From: Enoplolaimus lenunculus | Lineage: Eukaryota; Nematoda; Enoplea; Enoplida; Thoracostomopsidae | Assembly: GCA_030248215.1 (NCBI GenBank) | Contig: JASANG010002886.1 | Coordinates: forward strand, 124,001 to 188,000 | Direction: 5' to 3' | DNA: 64,000 nt | In this document: in pieces, positions 12,901-22,540 of the stretch | Position numbering within the stretch: position 1 is the stretch's first letter | How the letters are laid out: every line of letters starts with the position of its first letter | The notes under the pieces: model-generated | What the model was told of the DNA's origin: nothing | The model's input: only the letters and a program-made list of their open reading frames with translations | Database searches by the model: none | Made by a program: the position numbers and the translations under genes

Positions 12901-14042
12901 CAATCTGTTCCTTAAGCATGGTGTATTGAAGTTGGAATCGGGATCGTCATCTGTATCGGTATATTTTAAAACCAAGATTCGGCATCAGTATCGGCATCAG
13001 CAAGCACAATTTTGGTATCGGCACTTCCTACCCAAAACCCTACGATGTTACAATATTTCAATTGTTGCAAATAAATAGCAATTTTTGTTCCGTGTACAAA
13101 AATAACACAGGGCACACATTTCCGAATGCTGCAAAATTACAACCAAAACACAGCCAACTGGTTGCAAGCATAAACACTGTATGCTTGTACAGGGAGAACT
13201 TTTTTTACCACAAAATTAATTACATTCTTACACTCTAGTTAGGGATTCATAACTTTATTGTTATCGATTGCGGAGTGTAATATTCGCCAAATCTAACGAA
13301 ATATATAGCCCGAGTTTGTAGCAAATCGAGAAGATTGACTTTTTACAATTACCATATTAAAAACAAGACAAAACATTACCTGCTAAAGTAACTCCAAAGC
13401 CAATGCTAATGTAGGTTAGATAATTGTTAACGAATTGACGAAATGTTCTTGTTAAACAATTCCAATAATTCTGCAAAAACCATTTTGAAAGATACAAAAA
13501 ATAAAAACAACAACAGTGATAAATCATCGGGGTTTAACAAGAACATTTTGAAAGATACAAAAAATAAAAACAACAACAGTGATAAATCATCGGGATAATT
13601 ATACACGTCCACAAATAAATTAAGCATAACACATTGCAGCAAACTAAGCGGCATGTCTCTTTTTACATTACACCAATACTTTTGCTTCTCAAAGCCACAA
13701 AAGCTTCGTACAATTTGACTTCATCGGCGAAGCATGCACTTCGATGAACAACCCTGACGACAATGCTTTCGCTTCAGGCGGTTTACATCACGGGCAATAG
13801 TTATTTTCTTACGCATATAACAATAGACATAAAATATTGTTGGCTTTACAATAGATAGATTGAATCCTACGTACGTAACTTGTTTGAACATGATCAGAAA
13901 GTTAATCTAAAACTTGATTCAAGTCAATTCATCAAATACAGCATAACTCACTTGTTCAAGAATTGCATTCATAACATAATACTTTATATCGCGTAACTGA
14001 CGTTCAGAAGGCATCGTGGCAAAACATAAAACCAGCGAAAAC
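853..14042 (-). CDS. HMGCR: HMG-CoA reductase gene (partial, multi-exon)
   Basis: 3-hydroxy-3-methylglutaryl-CoA reductase reduces HMG-CoA to mevalonate with NADPH, the committed step of the mevalonate pathway, and sits in the ER membrane. I placed coding exons at 14042-13952, 13470-13380, 12522-12413, 11902-11801, 11561-11494, 11408-11306, 11242-10870, 7720-7605, 7298-7223, 7004-6852, 6444-6359, 5152-5081, 3839-3734, 1617-1508, 1312-1249 and 993-853. Phases agree at every junction except that between 11561-11494 and 11408-11306. The catalytic domain shows [21 protein letters not shown] (catalytic Glu), [16 protein letters not shown] (NADPH motif), SGNYCSDKK (catalytic Lys) and the [13 protein letters not shown] helix. 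The exons with the catalytic Asp, GTVGGGT and the catalytic His lie beyond the left edge. The N-terminal membrane exons upstream of 14042 are not secure. Introns are long and hold many MITEs. The protein is diverged in its membrane part but normal in its catalytic part, so it is probably a working gene. Confidence 0.93.
1249..1312 (-). CDS. HMGCR: HMGCR catalytic exon, [16 protein letters not shown]
   Basis: A 64-base exon encodes [21 protein letters not shown], the segment that follows the catalytic lysine in class I HMG-CoA reductases. The first base completes a tryptophan codon begun in the upstream exon. The donor is AAA|GTATAA. Confidence 0.95.
1508..1617 (-). CDS. HMGCR: HMGCR catalytic exon with SGNYCSDKK
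   Basis: The exon starts after TTTTAG and ends AATTG|GTATGT. It encodes [30 protein letters not shown] and SAAIN. The second lysine region holds the family's catalytic Lys (human Lys691 equivalent). Confidence 0.95.
2184..2940. mobile_element. hAT-type MITE, CAGGGATGGGTGGTCTCGG family
   Basis: This is a 757-bp non-coding element in an HMGCR intron. Its inverted termini begin CAGGGATGGGTGGTCTCGGT and mirror GACCGCCCATCCCTG. It is flanked by a perfect 8-bp target duplication, GTAGTCGG (2176-2183 and 2941-2948), as expected for hAT elements. A shorter relative lies at 19158-19501 and partial ones near 14.8, 22.2 and 43.9 kb. Confidence 0.93.
3734..3839 (-). CDS. HMGCR: HMGCR catalytic exon with DAMGMN
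   Basis: Starts after ATTTCAG and ends TCAAAA|GTAAGG. It encodes an AGRLLYLRF strand followed by [17 protein letters not shown] is the signature NADPH-binding motif of HMG-CoA reductase. Phases fit the exons on both sides exactly. Confidence 0.96.
5081..5152 (-). CDS. HMGCR: HMGCR catalytic exon, VKQWIE to AFDATS
   Basis: This 72-base exon follows TTCTAG and ends AGCAG|GTAGGC. It encodes [20 protein letters not shown] then ATS, matching the family segment VKAWLE..FAVIKEAFDSTSR. It is short but flanked by good splice sites in the right phase. Confidence 0.92.
6359..6444 (-). CDS. HMGCR: HMGCR catalytic exon with DGMTRAPV
   Basis: The acceptor is TTATAG and the donor CT|GTAAGT. It encodes [20 protein letters not shown] then RLPTFEDS. 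The DGMTR-PV-R signature of class I reductases is clear, and the upstream half is more diverged than in vertebrates. Confidence 0.93.
6852..7004 (-). CDS. HMGCR: HMGCR catalytic exon with TTEGCLVAS
   Basis: This 51-codon exon encodes [39 protein letters not shown] and [17 protein letters not shown] and the TTEG glutamate form the HMG-CoA binding and catalytic core. Acceptor CTGCAG, donor GCG|GTAAAT, phase 0 at both ends. Confidence 0.97.
7223..7298 (-). CDS. HMGCR: HMGCR exon, linker-catalytic junction
   Basis: Encodes [20 protein letters not shown] then YNYKH. It corresponds to the family segment ending LPYRDYNY just before CCENVIG. Acceptor TTTTAG, donor CAT|GTATGT. Both phases fit. Confidence 0.9.
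7605..7720 (-). CDS. HMGCR: HMGCR exon, LSDDEILEL dimer region
   Basis: Encodes [20 protein letters not shown] then [18 protein letters not shown]. It aligns with [21 protein letters not shown] in animal reductases, the start of the soluble domain. Acceptor TTTCAG, donor CG|GTTAGT. Confidence 0.94.
7820..8000. mobile_element. Fragment of the GTATCGGCATCGG MITE family
   Basis: Carries AGTATCGGCATCG and GCCGATTCTTTGCCAATACT, like the fuller copy at 12711-13040. It is degenerate and has no clear ends. Confidence 0.5.
8263..9185. mobile_element. Tc1/mariner-like MITE, CTGTAGTGACCCGAATAAGAG family
   Basis: Inverted ends read CTGTAGTGACCCGAATAAG on the left and mirror CTTATTCGGGTCACTATAG on the right, with TA on both sides, which suits a Tc1/mariner-type element. 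No transposase is visible. Inside lie copies of another family ending GTTGCCACCCTG or GTTACCACCC. A second member is at 46203-46620. Confidence 0.8.
9969..10440 (-). mobile_element. Composite: GTATCGGCATCGG MITE holding a hAT MITE
   Basis: On the minus strand this reads as the 3' part of the GTATCGG-family element, interrupted by the hAT MITE at 9989-10351, then the last bases (ACATCC). The same arrangement, with the same insertion point, is present at 17671-18170. Confidence 0.8.
9989..10351. mobile_element. hAT-type MITE, CAGGGTGCAACCGGAATT family
   Basis: A 363-bp element with inverted termini CAGGGTGCAACCGGAATTCC and a perfect 8-bp target duplication GTCGATAC (9981-9988, 10352-10359). 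It has no coding capacity of its own. Close relatives are at 17756, 20306 and 34399. It lies in an HMGCR intron. Confidence 0.93.
10870..11242 (-). CDS. HMGCR: HMGCR linker exon
   Basis: This long exon (373 bases) starts after TTTTAG and ends GATCAG|GTATGT. It opens [20 protein letters not shown] and ends [12 protein letters not shown], the latter matching the family's EECLQILGNAE just before the LSDAEI helix. The middle is a poorly conserved hydrophilic linker, as in other animals. Confidence 0.85.
11306..11408 (-). CDS. HMGCR: HMGCR linker exon (probable)
   Basis: Open sequence [20 protein letters not shown] and onward lies between an acceptor ending CTGTAG and donor GATCT|GTAAGG. Its 3' phase joins perfectly to the next exon. 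The 5' boundary is unsure, because the phase does not match the exon at 11494-11561 as drawn. Confidence 0.6.
11494..11561 (-). CDS. HMGCR: HMGCR last transmembrane exon (probable)
   Basis: Encodes [20 protein letters not shown] then ILG, a hydrophobic helix where the family has its last membrane span before the linker. The acceptor is TTTCAG. The donor is either GG|GTACGT or a nearby GT. Confidence 0.6.
11801..11902 (-). CDS. HMGCR: HMGCR membrane-domain loop exon (probable)
   Basis: A 34-codon exon between GATTGCAG and TTA|GTGAGT, in phase 0 with both neighbours. It encodes [20 protein letters not shown] and onward. The match to other reductases is weak, but splice sites and phase support it. 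Confidence 0.6.
12413..12522 (-). CDS. HMGCR: HMGCR membrane exon, end of sterol-sensing region
   Basis: Encodes [20 protein letters not shown] then [16 protein letters not shown]. It aligns with the vertebrate segment GVGTMSGVRQLEIMCCFG..FFPACVSLVLE, a membrane helix that ends the sterol-sensing domain. Acceptor TTACAG, donor AAG|GTTAGT. Confidence 0.82.
12711..13040. mobile_element. MITE, GTATCGGCATCGG family (unfilled copy)
   Basis: Begins AGGGATGTGC and ends with TTTTGGTATCGGCACTTCC, with many CGGCATCGG-type internal motifs. It keeps the uninterrupted site at which the hAT MITE is inserted in the 10-kb and 17.7-kb composites. Confidence 0.7.
13380..13470 (-). CDS. HMGCR: HMGCR membrane exon
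   Basis: Encodes [20 protein letters not shown] then [10 protein letters not shown], joining in phase to the 12522 exon to give GVTLAGITPQ, the counterpart of IGVGTMSGV. Acceptor TTTGCAG, donor G|GTAATG. It appears about a dozen residues longer than the vertebrate segment. Confidence 0.78.
13482..13607. repeat. 63-bp tandem duplication in HMGCR intron
   Basis: Two near-identical 63-bp units containing CATTTTGAAAGATACAAAAA, immediately upstream (on the gene's strand) of the exon at 13470-13380. Confidence 0.85.
13952..14042 (-). CDS. HMGCR: HMGCR membrane exon (first secure exon)
   Basis: Encodes [20 protein letters not shown] then [10 protein letters not shown]. The second half aligns with the loop SQDEVRENIARGMAILG inside the sterol-sensing domain. 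Acceptor TTTTAG, donor CAA|GTGAGT. Earlier exons should lie at higher coordinates. Confidence 0.78.
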
Positions 14043-15201
14043 CTAAAATGCAAAAAACATTATACCTCTACACGAAAAGCAAATGTTAAATACAGGACTG
14101 TCGATCCTTGTTAGAATCATATATAACTATGCAAATATTCACTTTAAGACGATTTTACATACTTTGTTTTTTTATAATCAGCCGAAATACTGATCCATCA
14201 AACTTGCTACTAAACAGACATCACTGTCTGGGTGCAAACCGGATTAAGAAATAACAGAAACGGAAAGCAAAAATAATACAGGCTTTTCTACAGCAGCCGG
14301 ATAGCGAAAAATTACTGGTACGGAGTATATCTACGAAACAATTTTTAACGCACTCTATTAGTATAGCATACCGTTCGAGCAAAGACTCGTTTGAAAAATA
14401 AAACACTTATGGGGCTTTTATATAAAGTTTGGCCTTGAGAGGAAATCCGTAATGACGGGTACTTTTGGACTGCTTATCAGAAGACAATCTGTTATATGAT
14501 TTGAGAACAGCGATGATTCTAACACGATTCCTGCAATCAGATCACTGCATCGATTGGGTTTTAAAGGGATTTTAATATGCGAATATAGCCCTTCTGGAAG
14601 CATTCATAATCCAAATACGCCGTTAAATGAACGTGACAGGGCGCGACTGGATACCAAAAAATGACAAAGCCGGGTAACTAATATCCGGCCGGAGCCGGAT
14701 AATTAATTCGAATCTAATGCTAGATGGCATTCAAATATCATACCGTACGTAGCGACAATCCTTCCTTAAATGGCCTAAGGCATCTAGGATCAGGGACGGG
14801 AGTCTCAATATTTGGCAGGTCTCGGTGGTGTGGAACCGCGACCAAAAGTCGATGACTCCGCGATGCCAGGGTACAACAGGGATTACAATTAAGCGGAACC
14901 GGAAAATGACAAATGCGTGCTACCGAAAAAGTTATTTTAATTTCCCTTTTTGCTGTAGTGAACTAACCTTAGTTGAAGATAACTATTGACTTAATCTGCT
15001 GCACTTTAGGTTTTGCTTATCAACGGAAGTGAAATTTATCTTTGGTTGGTTATTTTCGGCGATTGTCAAGCTTTATTTACTATATGAAATAAATATATTC
15101 ATTTTTTTATCGTCACTAATTGAACAAGTTCTTTAAAAAGGCTTCTTAACATTAGCAAATTTTAAAACCACCAAAATTTAACACAACCGAAGTTTTAATT
15201 C

Positions 15202-15660
15202 CAGGGTGCGACCGGATATCCGGTCCTGGTTTAATATCCGGCAAAAATTGATATCCGTATCCGGTTCCGGTATAAACCTAACGAATACTGGATACGCATA
15301 TACGGTTGTTGTGCCCAATATCATAAAACTGCTTTTTACAAGTGATAGTCTTTAACATCTTGCTGCGATTACATTTCTGGGCAAGTCAAGAAGTTCTAAC
15401 TTTGATATGTTTCAGCGGTTTTAACTTCTGTAAGCGAGCGAGAGCTAAATGCATTTTTGGATTAAGTAGTTGCAGTCTATCAGCAACAATATGACCTTTA
15501 TAACAGACGAAAACCTTAAGCACGTTGAAAATACAGAAAAAATAAATTATTTTAACATATACAGTATCCAGTATCCGGTTCTTGTCCCTGTTCCGGTAAA
15601 AATTCCATATCCGGATGCGGTTTCGCTATCCAGTAAACTAGTATCCGGTCGCACCTTGAT
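15202..15660. mobile_element. MITE, CAGGGTGCGACCGGATATCCGG family
   Basis: The termini CAGGGTGCGACCGGATATCC and TATCCGGTCGCACCTTG form an inverted pair. I saw no clean target duplication. Related sequence occurs at 4.9, 7.5, 21.2 and 38 kb. Confidence 0.65.
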
Positions 15661-16695
15661 TAATTTTTCTGAACACGCCGGTTTAATTTTTCAAAATAAA
15701 GACGCGGTTTAATTCTTCCCCTGGTTGAATGATACCAAATTAAATTTTCCCCAACCTTTGATGCAACTCTTTTCAATAAATTAATAGCCATCTGTCTTAT
15801 ATATTCAGCACCGTTGCATTTGTAATATACCAGGGTGCAAAGCGGAACTGGATTATACCGGAATCGGACAGCAAATTTATACCGGAATCGGAACTACAAT
15901 TTTTGTAACTATACGGATAATTTGTATTAACAAGTATAATATTGATTTAGGGCGTCTGTTGGCTGGCAACAATTCTCAAAAACGTCGCATGAAAAAATTG
16001 GCAACCATTTTTTGGCTCTGTAAAACTAAACTACAATCAATTATTGATAAGTTAACTCATCGAAAACAATAAATTTAATACATAAAATGAGGCAGAATCT
16101 TTACACAACATATCACAACAAATAGGGCTAAAATTAAAATGTGGAAATTCCGATTCCGATTGATTGCGCAATCGGAATCGGAACTCGTTTTGAAACGGAA
16201 TTCTAATCGGAATCGGGATTCATAAATTGATCAATTTCCATTTAATAAAACTATAATAAAACTAGAAACAAGTGATTTGTTCTGCAAACGGTCATGACCA
16301 GGGTGGCAACAAAAGTTCGGATTCAGCAAAGACTTGCGGTTCGTATTCGTATTGGGTTGCGAAAAAAACTTAACCTAAAAGCCGAATCAACAATGTTTGG
16401 CAATATATATGTTTTTTGTTATATAAAAATTAATATTTTTGGTTTCAGGTCACAAATCTCAGAACTGAGGTCGGCCATGAAAAAATTGCGTTTGCAAAAA
16501 AGTAGACTTCCAGGAGTAATATATTTTATTGGCAATATTCAGATTTTATGAAATTGGTATGTTGAAACAAATTGTAATTGTACAACTATTTGAGAACATG
16601 TCAGTTCGAAGGGTGGAATCCAACATAGGAAAAATTCTACCATGACTGGTTTCAAAAAAACATATGTGGGAAAGAATTATATCGTGAGCGGAGAA
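15535..16695. repeat. Segmental duplication, copy 1
   Basis: Collinear with 21119-22185. Shared landmarks are AAATAAATTATTTTAACATA, GATTTAGGG.GTCTGTT, CAGGGTGGCAACAAAAGTTC and CATGACTGGT. Several MITE families are carried along together. Confidence 0.8.
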
Positions 16696-17670
16696 AAATT
16701 ATGCTAATGTAATTTAGTGTAATGCGTCCAGGTGAAAGAATTAAACGGAGGAAGAAATGTCCTGTAACACCAGAATTCCAGTCGCATTCTGACAAATGCT
16801 GTTAAAAGTTACGCAATAAATATTTGCAGATATACTAAGAACACTCAAAAACCTGAAAAACACAAAGAAAACTACGAAAAAAGCAGAAATAAGTACATAT
16901 ACATATATATATTATTTTGAAAATTTAAATTTTTGACTACGATGAAGACCATCATTTCTGCTTAAGCTTAGTTATAGACTTATTTCTACGCTGAAGTTTA
17001 GGCTTAGCGTTAGAAAAAAGCATACGCTGAGATAAATATATACTGTTGCGCCCCTAAAGTAACACTGGTCATCTGAATAAGATTTTCCATCGTTACTGTA
17101 ATCCAATAAAGATTGCGAACGTACACGGGCGCATATAACATCTTACATTACATGTATCACAGAAAAAAAATATGTTAAAGTAAGTCAATAGAAATTCTCC
17201 CAGGTTGAACCTGGAAGCTAGTGCACAAAAAGTGGGAAAGAAAAGTGACCAGTTCAACGTTCTTGTTTAAACTTCTTCCAAACACGTTCTTACTTTCCAT
17301 ACACACCATCAAATGAGACCTACTCTTTATAACACTACAACTACATATGGCATCCGAATAATTACACATTTACGCTTACTGAATATTCCAGGAACATGCT
17401 ATGGTATGTCCAAACATTGTTGTAATGAAGAACCACTGCAGATAACAGGCTAAAAATACGAATGCATAATAGATCAAGATCGGTCGGATTTCTCAGCGCA
17501 CACCAGCGTGTATGCTCAGGAAAATGGTTACCTCTCTTGTGTTTGCGTTTGAAGAAAGTAATTGAAATTAACCGTTCTTATAAAATTATAATCGTTTATG
17601 ATGGTTAGGGTTTAAGCCTTCGTATAATAATGAAATGTAATATTCTATCTGCTTATTAAGCATGGTGCAC

Positions 17671-18170
17671 AAAGTTGGCATCGGTTCGGCATCGGTAAAA
17701 TTTCAAAATAAGAATCGGCATCGATATCGGCAGCGGCAAAAATTTTGGTATCGGCCAGGGTGCAACCGGAATTATAAAATACCGGAACCGGAAAGTTAAA
17801 AAAATACCGTTTGTTACCGAAAAATTCATTTAAAGCGCTATTTTATCGCTTTTAATGCTTTAAACACACTATTTAGAACGCCAAAATCCTGAAACAAATA
17901 CAGTAGGTGGAAACATGATAAATTATGGAGTACGGCACCAATTGAAAATTTTGGAAATGGACGCTCGGACAATTTCAGATAAATAAGTTAGAAAATATGC
18001 CAATTTTTCTTAAATTTTCGAACAAGAAAAATTTTTCAATACCGGAAATCCCGGAAAATTCCGGTGAAAAAATACCGGATTTCTTACCGGAACCGGATAG
18101 TGAAAAATACCGGATTTCCCTACCGGAACCGGAATTCCGGTTGCACCCTGGTATCAGCACATCCCCACCA
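17671..18170 (+). mobile_element. Composite: GTATCGGCATCGG MITE holding a hAT MITE
   Basis: The outer element is split by the hAT MITE at 17756-18150 and ends GTATCAGCACATCCCC. The same composite lies inverted at 9969-10440. Confidence 0.8.
17756..18150. mobile_element. hAT-type MITE, CAGGGTGCAACCGGAATT family
   Basis: A 395-bp element with CAGGGTGCAACCGGAATT and mirrored ends. The target duplication is GTATCGGC on the left and GTATCAGC on the right (one mismatch). It is inserted in the GTATCGG-family MITE. Confidence 0.9.
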
Positions 18171-18447
18171 GAAGGTAAAAAAGTGCCGGAACCGGAATTC
18201 CAGTTGCACCCTGACGGATACGTATCGGTTAATGCCAGATATTAAACAGAAACCAGATATCCGATCGCAAGTTGGTCACGACACCGTAAAAATTCTAAAT
18301 TCTGCGTCTCTCAACGACGGAACAGGAATAGGAATTGAAGTTTTGCAGGAATTCTGATGGAACCCTAACTACTATCAAAAATTTCGGTGCGACGAAATTT
18401 TATATGAAACATTGTGGAATTGATAATAAGTAATTTACTGTTGGTAT

Positions 18448-18771
18448 CAGGGTTCCAAAAAGAGCTAAGTTTAACTGGAACGGGAATTTGAAATGATTTT
18501 GATCACCGAATTACTGTTGGACATTTTAAAAAAACTAGCCAACAAATAAACGGCTTAAGCGAATTTTCAGCCATTTCATCACAAATTTTAGCGAAAACAC
18601 ATCAGTTTTTAATCTTACAGTTTAATTAACAAAACTGAACTAATTGCAAAAACACTCATTTTCGAAATAATTTTTAAATACAAAGTTTCCAATATTTAGA
18701 TGAATACGTATAAATAATTTACTACAAAACTGTAAACAATTCCGGTTCCTGCAATTCCGGTTGAACCCTAG
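18448..18771. mobile_element. Diverged MITE, CAGGGTTCCAA...GGTTGAACCCTAG
   Basis: The inverted ends CAGGGTTC and GAACCCTAG and the internal CCGGTTCC motifs mark an old member or cousin of the CAGGGTGCAACCGG family. Confidence 0.55.
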
Positions 18772-18804
18772 TTGCCATTTAGCTGAACTATACTAAACAA
18801 TGCA

Positions 18805-18875
18805 TCCGCTGGGTCGTGGCTGAGTTTGTGGCACCAACTGAGGGCCCCGGTTCGCAATCGAGAAGAAATTTCTAT
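18805..18875. mobile_element. tRNA-derived SINE fragment
   Basis: Contains GGTCGTGGCTGAGTTTGTGG and a box-B-like GGTTCGCAATC. A matching copy is at 38843-38935. It is too short and irregular to be a tRNA gene. Confidence 0.5.
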
Positions 18876-19157
18876 GTGGGGGTGGAGAATTTTGAACAAA
18901 GAGACAATTGCACTGGCCAGTGCTTAGTTACGCCTACAAATAAGCACTTAGTCAAAAACAACCATATAAATAATAAACACAGATCAAATATACAAGAAAT
19001 ATGATCGAAAGGAGAGAATATGTTTAATTGATACTGATGATGTTTTTCACAAAAAGTATGGAACGTAAAATTAAACTGGTGGGTGGGGAGAGAAATCTTG
19101 AGTGGGTACTGAACCGGAGGAATCTTAAGTGAGCGGGTGGTGGATTTTGGTAAGTGG

Positions 19158-19501
19158 CAGGCATGGGTGGTATCGGCTAGTCAATTTTTGGTCATCACCG
19201 AAAAAAATTAATATTTTCAAAACACACTATTTCTTACACTTCTTCGTACGCAGTTTAGTGTGTTTTTATAGTTTTTTGTGTTTTTCATAGTTTTTTGTGT
19301 TTTTTTCAGAATATATGCTCATAATTATTGCGTAACCATGAAATTTCATAATTTCACAGATTTTTATTCATCAGCCATCACTGAAACAATAAAGTCATAC
19401 ATTTGCTGCATCCTCGAATTCTGCTGTCAGATCCAAACCACCGAGACTCAAAAAGGGAGGCCGAGACCTACCAAATGCCGAGACCGAGACTCCCATCGCT
19501 G
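19158..19501. mobile_element. hAT-type MITE, CAGGCATGGGTGG family
   Basis: A 344-bp element flanked by a perfect 8-bp target duplication GTAAGTGG (19150-19157, 19502-19509). Its ends are related to the element at 2184-2940 (GACCGAGACTCCCATCGCTG). Confidence 0.9.
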
Positions 19502-19867
19502 GTAAGTGGGACCCCCTCCCCCCCTCCCCGTAGCGAACCCCCAGCTAAATTTATTCTCTAATTTGAAATACGAAAGTATATATACAATGTATTATATCAT
19601 TTCTCCAAATTTATAGCAAGTTTTGTAAACGACATTCTGTCACATGGTACGTATAAAACTTTAGAATCCGTATCATTATTCTCAGGATTTGATTCAACAA
19701 TACGTACGTACTTTCCGGTTATAACCCCCATATATGTTACTCATTAAGCTCAACAAGTAGACAGAGTAAGGAATAATGATCGTATGAAAACAGAGAATTA
19801 TTTTAATACGGGACAAGTCGGGTCTGTCATACACTACGTACAGCTTTAAGTACAATACTTACCATGT

Positions 19868-19941
19868 TCTGCGGCGAAATAGCGCCATTTTTTAACATGA
19901 ATAAGAATTAAAAGCAACACAAACGGTGTTATGTTTTGCAT
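19868..19941 (-). CDS. Candidate upstream membrane exon (uncertain)
   Basis: On the minus strand an ATG opens MQNITPFVLLLILIHVKKWR then YFAAEH, ending at a strong donor CATG|GTAAGT. A hydrophobic helix of this type would fit an early HMGCR membrane exon (compare LPFFLLLIDL), but the match is weak and the connection to 14042 is not shown. It may belong to another gene or to none. Confidence 0.25.
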
Positions 19942-20305
19942 TATTATAGCGCAGTTTATTTTCTGATTCGCTGCTCTACATGTTGGTTGTAAGAAATAAG
20001 CAGTTTTGTTTGACCAGAAAAAACCACATAACTACATAAGTTATTACCAGGATGCAAACGGAGTTGCGATTCCGATAAAATTGCGATTCAAATCCAGTTC
20101 ATGTTCCGATTGCAAGCATAACTGGAATCGCAATTTTTCACCGTTTCTCACAAATATATTTGCAACTATGTGTCATACTCACAGGGATCGAGCACGAGCA
20201 GATATTAGGTTTTGTATCCGGTTCTGTTGGACGGCTTAAACATAATAAATATATATTTGACAGCTAAAGTCCCGAATAAGTCAAGAAGCATTAGTATCTG
20301 GACAC

Positions 20306-20700
20306 CAGGGTGCAACCGGAATTACAATTTACCGGAACCGGAACCGGAATTTGAAAATTTTACCGGAACCGGAAACGGAAAGTGAAAAATGTATTTCACC
20401 AAAAATTTCATTTTAATCTTATTTTTTGCTGTATTATTTGTGAAATAACCTTAGTCGAACATAGGTATTTACTTTGTTTGTTGTATTTTAGATTTTCATC
20501 ATCGACTGAAGTGAAATCCACCATCAATGGCTTATATTCGGAGTACAAGTGGCTTTCAAAAGAGATTCTTAAAAATTAGCAAAGTTAAGAAACGGCCAAA
20601 TTATAATACCGGAATTTTAAAAACGGTAAAAATTTACCGGAACCGGAACCGGAAGGTGAAAAAATGCCGGAACCGGAACCGGAATTCCGGTTGCACCCTG
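20306..20700. mobile_element. hAT-type MITE, CAGGGTGCAACCGGAATT family
   Basis: A 395-bp copy nearly identical inside to 34399-34777. The ends CAGGGTGCAACCGG and CCGGTTGCACCCTG are intact. No matching target duplication is visible (CTGGACAC and CCACAGAA). Confidence 0.88.
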
Positions 20701-21118
20701 CCACAGAAGTAAAATAAAAATTCAAGCAAAAAATAATTTTAGTTCAGTAAATATACTTATGCACGACTCAGATACGACCAACAATGCGCAAATTTTGATG
20801 CTATATCATTTCAACATCCGGTTCCAATGCCACGACTTAATTTTGCCACCGGAAGAAATTGAACTAGTTAAAATCTTCCCCACATGTCGGTTTAATTTTT
20901 CCCTAATAAAGGCGCGGTTTAATTCTTCCCTTGTATAATTTTCCCCCGGTTGAATTATAACAAATTAATTTTTCTTCATCCTTTAGTTTAGCTCCTTTCA
21001 ATAAATTTAAAAGCCACCTGCCTTATATATTGAGCGCCACTGTATTGTTTTGTTATATAAAATCAATATTTTTTATTTTAGGTGACAAATCTCAGAACTG
21101 AGGTCTGGCATAAAAATG

Positions 21119-22185
21119 CCGGAAAAATAAATTATTTTAACATATATATACAGTATCCAGTATCCGGTTCCTGTTCCAGTAAAAATTTCCATATCCGGAT
21201 GCGGTTTAGCTAACCGGTAAATGAATATCCGGTCGGTCACACCTTTTTAATTCTTCCGAACACACCGCTTTAATTTTTCTCAATAAAGACGCGGTTTAAG
21301 TCTTACCCAACCTTTGATGCAACTCTTTTCACTAAATTTAAAAGCCATCTGGCTTATATAATCAGCACCGTTGTATTTGTAATATACCAGAGTGCAAAGC
21401 GGAAGTTGATTATACCGGAATCGGAATCGGAACAGCAAATGTATACAGGAATCGGAACTATAAATTTTGTGACTATACGGATAATTTGAATTAACAAGTA
21501 TAATATTGATTTAGGGAGTCTGTTTGCGGGCCACAATTCTCAAAAACGTCGCATGAAAAAATTGGCAATCATTTTTTGGCCCTGTAAAACCAAACTACAA
21601 TCAATTATTGATAAGTTAACTCATGGAAAACAATTAAATAGACAAAATGATGCAGTATTTTAATACAACATATCACAACATGTAGGACTGCTAAAATAAA
21701 AATGTGGAAATTCCGATTCCGATTGATTGTGCAATCGGAATCGGAATTCATAATTTTGGCAATTTCCATTCCAATAAAACTAGAAACAAGTAATTTGTTC
21801 TGCAAACGGTCATGACCAGGGTGGCAACAAAAGTTCGAATTCAGCGAAGACTTGCGGTTCGTATTCGTATTGGGTTGCGAAAAAACTGAATCCAAAAGCA
21901 AAATCAACAATGTTTGGCAATATATTTTTTTGTTATATAAAAATCAATATTTTTTGTTTCAAATCACAAATCTCAGAACTGAGGTCGTCCATGAAAAAAA
22001 TGCGTTTGCAAAAAGTAGACTTCCTGGAGTAATAAATTGTATTAGTTTTGCAGGTCGAAAGGCAATATTCAAATTTTATGAAGTTGGTATTCTGAAACAA
22101 ATTGTAATTGTACAAACAAACGGAAAAGTTCTATCATGACTGGTGTCAGAAAAACATACGAGTGGAAGAGTTATATCCTGAGCGG
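21119..22185. repeat. Segmental duplication, copy 2
   Basis: Collinear with 15535-16695, with small insertions and deletions. A third partial copy of its TTTAATT-rich part lies at about 20860-21060. Confidence 0.8.
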
Positions 22186-22188
22186 CAG

Positions 22189-22540
22189 GAATGGGCGGTC
22201 TCGGTCTCGACAATTCTCTGGATTTTGCTGGTCTAGGTTTCGGTCTCGGTCTCGCATTTTATCAGTCTCGGTGGTTTGCAAACCGAGACGAAAGAGGTGA
22301 AAATGCTATAAGCAATCACAAAGATTTTCCTAGGATCGCAGCTTTGGCCGGAAGTACTTGTGCATTTCGCCTACCAACACAGACGGCGAACAATTGCGCA
22401 GCACTGCTACCTGACTATACAGCGATTTGAGAAAAAGAATGACGCCTCCCAAAGAAACCCAAAATGCTTTTATTTTATTGTGACACAGCACAATTAGTTA
22501 CATTTTCGCGTTTAAAATATTTAAGGCAAAGTCCCAGTTC
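22189..22540. mobile_element. Partial hAT-type MITE, GGTCTCGGTCTCG family
   Basis: Starts CAGGAATGGGCGGTCTCGGT and shares its inner sequence (AAACCGAGACGAAA and onward) with 2184-2940. The right terminus is missing. Confidence 0.65.

Noticed and set aside
20382-20579. A 65-codon ORF conserved between 20.4 kb and 34.5 kb
   Set aside because: It lies inside two near-identical MITE copies, so its conservation reflects shared recent descent, and it resembles no transposase.
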